Part shown: piece after piece, positions 1 through 7,025 of the stretch
Numbering within the stretch: position 1 is the stretch's first letter
Layout: each line of letters opens with the position of its first letter
NCBI RefSeq assembly: GCF_020176955.2
Contig: NZ_JAIUCZ020000004.1
Location: 434,001-498,000, forward strand
Reading direction: 5' to 3'
Length of the DNA stretch: 64,000 nt
From: Nocardia sp. alder85J
GTDB taxonomy: Bacteria; Actinomycetota; Actinomycetes; Mycobacteriales; Mycobacteriaceae
Notes under the pieces: generated by a model
Seen by the model: the letters and a program-made list of their open reading frames with translations, nothing else
Database searches by the model: none
What the model was told of the DNA's origin: nothing
Translations under genes and position numbers: made by a program

Positions 1-1
1 C

Positions 2-1057
2 GTGCGGGACTACGCCGACGGCGATCTGGACAGTGCCTGGTATGCGATCGCGTGCACCGACGAACCGGAGACCAACGCCGCCATCGTCGCCGAGGCCACC
101 GCCCGCCGTATCTTCTGTGTGCGCGCCGACATCGCGCGCCTGGGCACCGCCGTCACCCCCGCCACCGCGCGCTACGACGGCATGACCCTCGGTGTCCTCG
201 CCGGTGGCCGGCACCGCCGCTCGGCCGCGGTGCGCACGGCGCTGCTGGAGGCCCTGCAATCCGGTGTGGTGACCGACGATTCCGAGCCGGTCGCACCCGG
301 TGTCGCCCTGGTCGGTGGCGGGCCCGGCGACCCCGACCTGATCACCGTCCGCGGGCGGCGGCTGCTGGCCCGCGCCGAACTGGTCGTCGCCGACCGGCTG
401 GCGCCACCGGAACTGCTCGCCGAACTCGGTCCCGACGTCGAGGTCGTCGACGCCGCGAAGATCCCCTACGGCCGGGCGATGGCCCAGGAGGCCATCAACG
501 CGGCGCTGATCGAGGGCGCCAAGGCCGGGAAGTTCGTGGTCCGGCTCAAGGGCGGTGATCCGTACGTCTTCGGCCGCGGCTACGAGGAACTCGAGGCGTG
601 CCTGGCCGCGGGCGTGCCGGTGACGGTGGTGCCCGGTGTGACCAGTGCCATCTCCGTGCCCGCGCTGGCCGGGATCCCGGTCACCCATCGCGGCGTCACC
701 CACGAGTTCGTGGTGGTCTCCGGCCACGTCCCGCCCGACCATCCGGACTCCCTGGTCGACTGGCCCGCCCTGGCCCGGTTGCGCGGCACGATCGTGCTGC
801 TGATGGCGGTGGAGCGCATCGAGCAGTTCGCCGCCGCCCTGCTCGCCGGTGGCCGTGCCGCGGACACCCCCGTCACGGTCGTCCAAGAGGGCAGTCTGCG
901 CACCGAACGGGTACTGCGCGCAGATCTGAACAGCGTCGCCGAACGGGTCCGCACCGAGGGCATCCGGCCCCCGGCCATCGTCGTCATCGGCCCGACCGCC
1001 GGATTCACCGCGGCGCCGGTCGCACAGACCCAGCCCCAGCCCTCGACTGCGCCGTAA
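2..1057 (+). CDS. cysG: Siroheme synthase / uroporphyrinogen-III C-methyltransferase, 5'-truncated
   Basis: The gene is cut by the window start: the frame is open to base 2 and the visible 351 residues begin inside the N-terminal precorrin-2 dehydrogenase-like domain (ACTDEPETNAAIVAEA is the usual helix after the nucleotide-binding site, whose glycine motif is missing here). A SUMT methyltransferase domain follows, with VGGGPGDPDLIT at visible residues 104-115, RLKGGDPYVFGRG at 181-193 and PGVTSAISVPALAGIPVTHRG at 211-231. SUMT transfers two methyl groups from SAM to uroporphyrinogen III, giving precorrin-2 for siroheme or cobalamin. In M. tuberculosis cysG also precedes efpA and proS, as here. 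The GTG at base 2 is not the true start. Confidence 0.93.
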   Translation: MRDYADGDLDSAWYAIACTDEPETNAAIVAEATARRIFCVRADIARLGTAVTPATARYDGMTLGVLAGGRHRRSAAVRTALLEALQSGVVTDDSEPVAPGVALVGGGPGDPDLITVRGRRLLARAELVVADRLAPPELLAELGPDVEVVDAAKIPYGRAMAQEAINAALIEGAKAGKFVVRLKGGDPYVFGRGYEELEACLAAGVPVTVVPGVTSAISVPALAGIPVTHRGVTHEFVVVSGHVPPDHPDSLVDWPALARLRGTIVLLMAVERIEQFAAALLAGGRAADTPVTVVQEGSLRTERVLRADLNSVAERVRTEGIRPPAIVVIGPTAGFTAAPVAQTQPQPSTAP

Positions 1058-1087
1058 CTCCCGGGCCCTGCGTAGCCCCCCGGGTCG

Positions 1088-1290
1088 CCGGAAGCCCGCG
1101 GCTACCCCGGAATCTCGACTGCGCTGGATCCCCGGCTGTGTCGGCCCCTCGCTGCTGGGCTGTTCGGGCTGTGCCGGAGGCCGCACGGCCGTGCTGGCCG
1201 TTCGGCTGTGCTGGGGTCGCACGGCTGCTGGGACTCTCGGCTGCTCCGGAACTCTCCGTTGTACCCGGACTCGCGGCTGTACCGTGGTCG
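1088..1290. repeat. Degenerate 17-18 bp tandem repeat after cysG
   Basis: The 431 bp between cysG and the MFS gene hold no convincing gene. About ten degenerate units of 17-18 bp run from 1088 to 1290, with a core like CTCGGCTGCTCCGGAACT (CGGCTGT or CGGCTGC recurs). The end of cysG itself contains a related stretch: CTCGACTGCGC occurs at the gene end and again near 1110. The rest, 1291-1470, is G+C-rich with nothing recognisable. Confidence 0.55.
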
Positions 1291-1474
1291 TCGGCGGCCC
1301 GTGAACCGGGCCGTCGGCCGTCGCGTGCGCCGGGTCGCCGGATCTGCGCAGGTCCTGGAGATTTCACAAACCGTTCCCGGCGGCTTCGTGAACCGGGCGT
1401 CCGGTCTCCGGAACCGGGTGGTAGCGGGCGCGGCGCGGGGTCCGTGAGAGTGAGGTGGGGTGAGAGGCATCGGT

Positions 1475-1490
1475 TACAGTGACTCACTGT
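1475..1490 (+). promoter_or_regulatory. -10 element and 15-bp palindrome over the efpA-like start
   Basis: TACAGT at 1475-1480 lies 8 nt before the GTG start, as expected for a leaderless transcript. A perfect odd palindrome, ACAGTGA-C-TCACTGT (1476-1490), covers the -10 element and the first two bases of the start codon. A protein bound there would block transcription initiation. The shape fits a TetR- or GntR-type operator, but no such regulator lies next to this gene. Confidence 0.6.
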
Positions 1491-2976
1491 GCTGGACAAC
1501 CCCACGGCGACGACGACGCAATTTCCGGTGACGAGCCGCGCGTTCGGTCTGCCTATCCTGGTGCTCAGCGGATTGCAGCTCATGGTGATCCTCGACGGCA
1601 CGGTGGTGATCTTCGCGATTCCCCGGCTGCAGGAGCAGCTGGGGCTGTCGAGCTCGGCGAGCGCCTGGACGGTGACCGCCTACGGACTCCCGTACGCCGG
1701 GCTGATGCTGCTGGGCGGCCGCCTCGGCGACGCCTTCGGCCGCAAACGAATGCTGATCGTCGGCGTCGCGCTGTTCACCATCGCGTCCGCGTTGTGCGGT
1801 ACGGCACAGGCCGATTGGATGCTGATCGGCGCGCGCGCGTTGCAGGGCGCGGGCGCGGCCATCGCCGCGCCGACCGCCATGGCCCTGGTGGCGAGCACGT
1901 TCGAACCAGGGCCGGTGCGTAACAAGGCGATCGCCATCTTCGGGTCCATGGCCGGTATCGGCTCGATCGGCGGCCTGGTGGTCGGTGGTGCGCTCACCCA
2001 GTTCAGCTGGCGCTGGATCTTCTGGATCAACGTGCCGATCGGCCTGCTGATCGCGCTCGGCGCCGTCTTCTACCTGCGCGACACCGAACATCACCGGCGG
2101 GCGCTCGACGTGCGGGGCGCGGTGCTCGGCACCCTCGGCTGCGTGGGCATCGTCTTCGGCGCGACCGAGGGCCCCGACCTGGGCTGGAGCAGTCCGGCCG
2201 TCGTCGGCTCGGCGGTGGCGGGCCTGGTGCTGCTGATCGTGTTCATCCTCGCCGAGCGCTATGCGAGCAATCCGCTGCTGCCGTGGTCGCTGTTCGACAG
2301 CCGGGACCGGGTGGCGACGCTGTTCGCCCTGCTGCTCGCCGGCGGCGGGATGGGCGCGATGACCTTCTACGTCGCGCAATTCCTGCAGAACGTGCTCGGG
2401 TTCAGCCCGCTGATCGCCGGTGTGGCGGCGATTCCGTTCACGCTGGGGGCGGGAATCGGCAGCGCGGCCACCTCGAAACTGGCGCTGCTGGTCCGGCCGC
2501 GGTGGCTGCTGGCGGGGGCGGGCGTGGTGCTGGCGGCCGGGTTGTTCTTCGGCTCCACCCTCGACCAGTACGTCGACTACTCGCCGACGCTGGTGTCGCT
2601 GCTGATGGTGATCGGGCTGGGCGTCGGGGTGATGATCGTGCTCATCCCGCTGTGCCTGCTGGTGGGGGTACCGGCGAGCAATGTCGGCCCGCTGACCGCG
2701 ATCGGCCAGATGGCGTTGTCGCTGGGCGGTCCGATCGCGATCGGTATGTTCAGCCCGATCGCCCTGTCCCGGACCCTGTCGCTGGGCGGCCGCAGCAGTA
2801 CCACCGGCACGCTGACCACGACCGAGATCTCGGCGTTGAGCAGCGGCTACACACTGGTGCTGTTCATCTGCGCGGTGCTGTCGGTGGTCTTCATCCTGCT
2901 CTCGCTGACCATCCGGTACACCCCGGGGCAGCTCGCCGCGGCCCAGCACGCGCAGGAGGAAGCGCAGCGGTCCTGA
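1489..2976 (+). CDS. efpA: EfpA-like DHA2-family MFS drug exporter
   Basis: A 495-residue polytopic membrane protein of the 14-helix DHA2 (QacA/EfpA) group of proton-driven exporters. LDGTVV at residues 35-40 in helix 1 and the loop motif GGRLGDAFGRKR at 76-87 are the family signatures, and the central GGLVVGGALTQFSWRWIFWINVPIG closely resembles EfpA. M. tuberculosis efpA lies between cysG and proS, which supports orthology. EfpA is somewhat longer at its N-terminus. The GTG start has no Shine-Dalgarno and sits 8 nt after a -10 element inside a palindrome. The substrate cannot be read from the sequence. Confidence 0.82.
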   Translation: MLDNPTATTTQFPVTSRAFGLPILVLSGLQLMVILDGTVVIFAIPRLQEQLGLSSSASAWTVTAYGLPYAGLMLLGGRLGDAFGRKRMLIVGVALFTIASALCGTAQADWMLIGARALQGAGAAIAAPTAMALVASTFEPGPVRNKAIAIFGSMAGIGSIGGLVVGGALTQFSWRWIFWINVPIGLLIALGAVFYLRDTEHHRRALDVRGAVLGTLGCVGIVFGATEGPDLGWSSPAVVGSAVAGLVLLIVFILAERYASNPLLPWSLFDSRDRVATLFALLLAGGGMGAMTFYVAQFLQNVLGFSPLIAGVAAIPFTLGAGIGSAATSKLALLVRPRWLLAGAGVVLAAGLFFGSTLDQYVDYSPTLVSLLMVIGLGVGVMIVLIPLCLLVGVPASNVGPLTAIGQMALSLGGPIAIGMFSPIALSRTLSLGGRSSTTGTLTTTEISALSSGYTLVLFICAVLSVVFILLSLTIRYTPGQLAAAQHAQEEAQRS

Positions 2977-3155
2977 TCCGGGTGTTCTGATCCGCCCGTT
3001 CCGATCCGCTTGTCCTGTCTGGCGGTTCCGATCCGGTGGTTCTGATCCCGGCAGTTCGGGTCCGGTGGTTCTGATCGGCAGTTCGGGTCCGGTGGTTTTT
3101 GATCCGGCAGTTCGGGTCTGGCGGTTTCGATCCGGTAGTTCGGGTCCGGCAAGGG
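2974..3155. repeat. 14-bp tandem array beginning at the efpA-like stop codon
   Basis: About thirteen units of 13-15 bp follow one another without spacers; the consensus is TGATCCGGYRGTTC. The first unit begins with the TGA stop of the MFS gene. In later units TGA becomes CGA or GGG, alternating roughly as tGATCCGGCAGTTC and gGGTCCGGTGGTTC. The array fills most of the 305 bp before the next gene. There are no spacers, so it is not a CRISPR. Confidence 0.85.
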
Positions 3156-3281
3156 GGTGCGTATGCCGATGCGGGGTGCGACTTTCGGGCACGGGGTGCG
3201 GCTGTCGATCGTCTGATGCGCGGGGCCGGCACGCGAGTTAGCGTGGCGGTAGCAGAGATGGCGATCGAAGGGGGTATCGCG

Positions 3282-4031
3282 ATGATTCATCGGCCGCAGT
3301 TGCCGCCGCGGGGCTGGCGCTATCGGGAGTTACGGGATCGGCCGCTACCGTTCGACTGGGATCTGTCGGACGGCATGCTCGTGGTCCGCGATCGGGCGGA
3401 CCGCTGGCGCGGCGGCGTCCGGGAGGCGTTGTGTGCCGTCCTGGGCCGGTCCCGGCGGGCGCCGTACGTGGTGCTGTCCGATCAGTGCATCGATGTCGAC
3501 GAACGCAATCCGCTCCGCCCGGATCTGCTGGTCGTAGATCAGACTGCCGTGGATCTCTATGTGGCCGAACCGATTCCGCCCGCCGCCGTGGTGCTGGCGG
3601 TGGAGATCGCGCCGGGGCGCGGCGGCACCGACGTCTGGTATCGCAAACCGGCGCTGTACGCGGCCGCGGGGGTCGCGTACTTCTGGCGGGTGGAGCGCGG
3701 TGTCGACGGCCGGCCGCTGGTCTATGAGTACTGGCTCGATCACGAGTCCGGCGCGTATCGGCAGTCGCCGGTGGCGGTGCACGCCACGGTCCTGTCGATC
3801 GCCGTGCCGTTCCCGATCCGGGCCGCGCTGACCGCGCCCGATCGGGACCGTCCGGCGGCCGGTCCCGCTCAGTTGCCGAACAGTTGCAAATATTCGGTCT
3901 TGCCGAACATCGCGGCGGCGTCGCGGGCCGACGGCGAGCCTGCGTCCGGATCGGCGCCCGCGGCCAGCAGTGCCCGGAGGATCTCGTCCTCCCCCTTGAA
4001 AATCGCACCGGCGGCGGGGGTCTGGCCGTGA
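3282..4031 (+). CDS. Uma2-family (DUF820) putative endonuclease-like protein
   Basis: The ATG at 3282 is chosen because GAAGGGGG (3267-3274) lies 7 nt upstream. Residues 18-185 carry the restriction-endonuclease-like Uma2 fold: RPDL (79-82), AVEIAPGR (106-113), D117 and WYRKPALYAAAGV (119-131), matching the family pattern PD...E...D..K..YA..GV. The cellular role of these proteins is unknown. Members usually end near residue 190. This frame runs on about 60 residues of low-complexity sequence that overlaps the convergent ankyrin gene by 163 bp, so an ancestral stop may have been lost. Confidence 0.75.
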   Translation: MIHRPQLPPRGWRYRELRDRPLPFDWDLSDGMLVVRDRADRWRGGVREALCAVLGRSRRAPYVVLSDQCIDVDERNPLRPDLLVVDQTAVDLYVAEPIPPAAVVLAVEIAPGRGGTDVWYRKPALYAAAGVAYFWRVERGVDGRPLVYEYWLDHESGAYRQSPVAVHATVLSIAVPFPIRAALTAPDRDRPAAGPAQLPNSCKYSVLPNIAAASRADGEPASGSAPAASSARRISSSPLKIAPAAGVWP

Positions 4032-4261
4032 TCGTTGCCGAGGTTCGGATCGGCGCCGCGTTCCAGCAGCGCCGCCACCGCGTCCGCGTGGCCGTGATAG
4101 GCGGCCAGCATGAGCAGGGTGTCGCCGCGGTCGTTGGTGAGATTCACCGGCACCCCGGCGTCCAGGTATGCGACCAGTGTCGCCGTGTCCCCGGTCCGGG
4201 CCAGGCCGAACAGTTTCGACGCCAACTCCACCACGTCCGGGTCCGTGCCCTCGGTCTCCAC
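3869..4261 (-). CDS. Small ankyrin-repeat protein
   Basis: 130 residues made almost entirely of ankyrin repeats. NDRGDTLLMLAAYHGHADAV and NDHGQTPAAGAIFKGEDEIL are two clear repeats, followed by LLAAGADPDAGSPSARDAAAMFG; a degenerate first repeat covers about residues 10-40. Ankyrin repeats mediate protein-protein contacts, and no enzymatic motif or signal peptide is visible. It probably starts at GTG 4261. The 3' end is antisense to the Uma2 gene tail. The partner is unknown. Confidence 0.8.
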   Translation of the reverse strand: METEGTDPDVVELASKLFGLARTGDTATLVAYLDAGVPVNLTNDRGDTLLMLAAYHGHADAVAALLERGADPNLGNDHGQTPAAGAIFKGEDEILRALLAAGADPDAGSPSARDAAAMFGKTEYLQLFGN

Positions 4262-4348
4262 CCGCTCACTACTACCATGCGACGGGTCCCGGGCGGCGGC
4301 AGCGCACCCGGGCGATCGGTTGTGGAACTCGGCCCAGGTGCGCCGCGC

Positions 4349-4489
4349 GGCTCGGTCGCAGGGGCCGGTTCAATGGAGACCGGCTCGGTCGCCGGGAACG
4401 GCTCGGCCGCAGGGACCGGCTCGGCCGCAGGGAACAGCTCGGTGGTAGGGCTCGGCTCGGTGGTGGGGCTCGGCTCAGTTGTACGACTT
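4349..4489. repeat. 18-bp tandem array including the stop of the solute-binding-protein gene
   Basis: Eight units of 18 bp (one of 15) read on the plus strand as GGCTCGGTSGYAGGG plus three bases. The unit nearest the gene (4472-4489) contains the TGA stop and final codons of the minus-strand gene. In the others the equivalent of TGAGCC has become CGAGCC. The 18-bp period keeps a reading frame open (six-residue periodic), but the stop codon precedes it. Confidence 0.85.
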
Positions 4490-5968
4490 GGCGACGCCGT
4501 CCAGCAGGTATTCGAGAGTGTCGTACGTCGGCGGGTCGACCACATCGGCCACATCGTGCGCCGCCGGGATCACGTGATCGGTGGTGACCTTCGTGAACTC
4601 CGCCGAATTGTCGGTGCGGTAGCCGTGTTCGGTCGCCAGTCGTTGCAGCTCCGGATCGGTCGACAGCAGCCGCCCGACCCGGTCGCCCGCGGGGGTCAAC
4701 GGCACCACGGTGTGCCGCGACAGCACCGTCGGCCCCGGGTACAGCAGTTGCATATCGGGCTTCAGCTTGCCCTGCACGCCGGCCTCGACGAATTGCGCCT
4801 CGTAGATCCACACCAGCGGCGCCGGGCCGATGCCGCCCTGCAGGTACTCCGCGAACGGGCCCTCGCTGGAGTTCTCGGTGTATCCCTGTTTGGTGAACAG
4901 CCGCGACACCTTGCCCAGCACGAAATCCTCGGCGGTCTGGCCGCGGACGATCGTGTTGTCGTTGGCGACATATCCGGCGACGGCCAGATACATTGCCGCG
5001 GAATTCGAGGTCCGCGGATCGGTGGTGCCGATCAGCAGGCTCTTGTTCACCGGATATTCGGTGTTGCCGGGCAACTGATCCCATTGCGTGCCGTGCTGGG
5101 TCAGGTCCAGATACCGGTTCATGTCGAAGGTCGGTACCGGGCCGGGCTTCACCACCCCGGCACGGGTCAGCAGATCGACGATCGGGGCGAAGGTCGCGAT
5201 CGCCATCGGCGACGAGAAGGGGGTGTACTTGGTGGTGATATTGCGTTGGCGCAGAATACGTTCGGCGGCCGGAGTACTCGACGGGAAGGCGAAATCGTAC
5301 TTCCCGAGATCCACCGAGGTGGCGATCTGACGCGAGCCCGCCGCCTCCACCTGGATGCGTACTCCGTTGCGGGCCAAGGCATCCACCACGCGGGGGTCGT
5401 CGAAGAAGCCCATCTTCTCCGAGCCGACGATGCCGTGCACGAGGACCTGCTCGGCGGCCGCCGCCGGGGCGGGCGTCCCGCCGCCACCGCCGCCGATGCT
5501 CACGGCCACCGCGACCACGATCACGATCAGCGCGGCCACCGGGAGCACGAGCTTGCGCGCGGTCCACGGCGGCGGCAGCAGATCCCGGGCCGCGGCGCGC
5601 AGCCGGTCGGCCGGCGAGGCGCTGGAGGGCTCCGTGATCTGCTGGGCGGCAACGGTTTCCGTGCCCGGATCCTCCGGGCTGCCGTCCAGTTCGCGGCGGG
5701 CGATGCGCTCCACCAGGATGGGGACGAAATCGCGCACGGTATGGCCGTCGAACCGTCGCCGCGCCGCGCCGACGGCGCTGTGCACGCGCTCCGCGGAGTA
5801 GCTCTCGGTGTACGCCTGCACCAGGCGGCCGGTCAGCTCCTTGATGGCCTTCTCTTCGCGGGCCGCCTTCTCGGCAATGGCTGTGGCGGCGCGCGATTCG
5901 CTCGTCGCGACCGTGCCGGCGGTCTCCTCGGGACCGGCTCCGTGGTCTCCCGTGGCTTCGACACCCAC
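4475..5968 (-). CDS. Membrane-anchored periplasmic-binding-like protein with cytoplasmic helical domain
   Basis: 497 residues starting at GTG 5968, with AGGAG 7 nt upstream. Residues 40-95 form an acidic/basic helical region (KELTGRLVQAYTESYSAERVHSAVGAARRRF...) like the three-helix-bundle domains found on actinobacterial proteins. A Pro/Ala-rich linker and a single membrane segment at about 139-158 follow. The remaining 330 residues are extracytoplasmic and resemble type-2 solute-binding proteins (GSRQIATSVDLGKYDFAFPSS, PLVWIYEAQFVE). There is no lipobox. No permease or ATPase is adjacent, so a sensing or surface role is as likely as transport. The ligand is unknown. Confidence 0.65.
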   Translation of the reverse strand: MGVEATGDHGAGPEETAGTVATSESRAATAIAEKAAREEKAIKELTGRLVQAYTESYSAERVHSAVGAARRRFDGHTVRDFVPILVERIARRELDGSPEDPGTETVAAQQITEPSSASPADRLRAAARDLLPPPWTARKLVLPVAALIVIVVAVAVSIGGGGGGTPAPAAAAEQVLVHGIVGSEKMGFFDDPRVVDALARNGVRIQVEAAGSRQIATSVDLGKYDFAFPSSTPAAERILRQRNITTKYTPFSSPMAIATFAPIVDLLTRAGVVKPGPVPTFDMNRYLDLTQHGTQWDQLPGNTEYPVNKSLLIGTTDPRTSNSAAMYLAVAGYVANDNTIVRGQTAEDFVLGKVSRLFTKQGYTENSSEGPFAEYLQGGIGPAPLVWIYEAQFVEAGVQGKLKPDMQLLYPGPTVLSRHTVVPLTPAGDRVGRLLSTDPELQRLATEHGYRTDNSAEFTKVTTDHVIPAAHDVADVVDPPTYDTLEYLLDGVAKSYN

Positions 5969-6223
5969 GCCAAGCTCCTAGACAATCATCGACGACGATC
6001 ACAGACAGGGATGCGCCGCAATTGCACGGCGCCGCGCCAACATTACGGGACACCGGCGGGTGTTCCCAGGAACTGCAATATATCCCGAACAGACCCCACA
6101 TCAATAATGCTGTGGCTGAGCTGTTTTCGAGATCGTCTTCGACGTTTTCCGTCGCCGAACCGATGTGTGTTATTCCATTCCGATTACCGTCGACGGCACT
6201 CGGAATTCATCTCCGGCGGTGGT

Positions 6224-6967
6224 TCAGGTGAACAGCAGCAGCTCGGTGGGAGAAGTGATCTCACTTCGCAGCCCGGCCTTTTCGGCGACCCGCGCCACCG
6301 CGCCGATATCGGTGGGCTCACTGCGCGCGCACACCAGGGCGCGGGCCAGCAGACCCTTGTGATGCTTGTTGAAGTGGCTCACCACACTGCGCTTGCCGTC
6401 GGGCCGTTCGGTGACGACGGTCGCGGTCACGGCGCCCGGCACCCGGCCCAGCTGCTGATAGGTGCCCGAGCGCAGATCCACCACCAGCTCGCCGGTGGTC
6501 TCCTCGCGCAACGCCTGTGCCAGCACCGGTTTCCACAGTGCGGCCAGGGTCGGCAGCCCCGGCAGTTTCGACCCGCCCGACAGCCGGTAGGCCGGGATGG
6601 GGTCCGCGGCGCGCACCACCCCGAACAGCGCCGAGCCGATCGCCAGCCGGGCATAGGCCTTCGCGCGCTGTGCCTTGGTCAGCGAGCCGGCGTCGAACGC
6701 GTCGTAGAGCACGCCGGTGTACCGCTCCAGCGCGGGCCGGGTGGCCGAACTGCGCAGCGCCGCGTTGCGGGCCAGTTCGGCGTCAGCCCCCTTGCCCAGG
6801 CCCAGCGCTTCGGCGGCGGTCTCCGGTCTCCCGGCCAACCGCACCAGCTCGGTGACCAACCGGCCACGCACGTCGTTGAGCTGCGGCAGCGACAAGGCCG
6901 CCAGGTCCAGCGGACCCAGCGCACCGCCGTCGGACTTGGTTTCGGAGGGAGGCAGCAGCACCAGCAC
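6224..6967 (-). CDS. yaaA: YaaA (UPF0246/DUF328) peroxide stress response protein
   Basis: The conserved N-terminus LVLLPPSETKSDGG sets the start at GTG 6967, giving 247 residues, the usual length. The late KHHKGLLARALV stretch is also typical of the family. E. coli YaaA is induced by OxyR and limits intracellular iron and DNA damage during peroxide stress; the biochemical activity is DNA binding of an unusual fold. Here it is divergent from proS with a 58-bp shared promoter region. The 255 bp downstream of its stop (5969-6223) are unusually A+T-rich for the window and carry no gene. Confidence 0.88.
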   Translation of the reverse strand: MLVLLPPSETKSDGGALGPLDLAALSLPQLNDVRGRLVTELVRLAGRPETAAEALGLGKGADAELARNAALRSSATRPALERYTGVLYDAFDAGSLTKAQRAKAYARLAIGSALFGVVRAADPIPAYRLSGGSKLPGLPTLAALWKPVLAQALREETTGELVVDLRSGTYQQLGRVPGAVTATVVTERPDGKRSVVSHFNKHHKGLLARALVCARSEPTDIGAVARVAEKAGLRSEITSPTELLLFT

Positions 6968-7011
6968 GAGCCGATACGGTAATGCCTTGTGGATATCGCC
7001 GGGGCACGGGC

Positions 7012-7025
7012 TACTCTGTGCATCC
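7012..7025 (+). promoter_or_regulatory. Leaderless-type promoter of proS
   Basis: TACTCT (7012-7017) lies 8 nt before the proS GTG; TTGTGG (6987-6992) is a possible -35 with a long 19-bp spacer. No Shine-Dalgarno precedes the start. Confidence 0.45.

Noticed and set aside
2974..3155. CRISPR array
   Set aside because: The repeats are contiguous with no unique spacers, the unit is 14 bp, and no cas genes are nearby.
1474..3192. 572-codon open frame antisense to the efpA-like gene
   Set aside because: Composition (Arg, Gln, His, Asp) is typical of antisense shadows; the plus strand carries a clear MFS protein.
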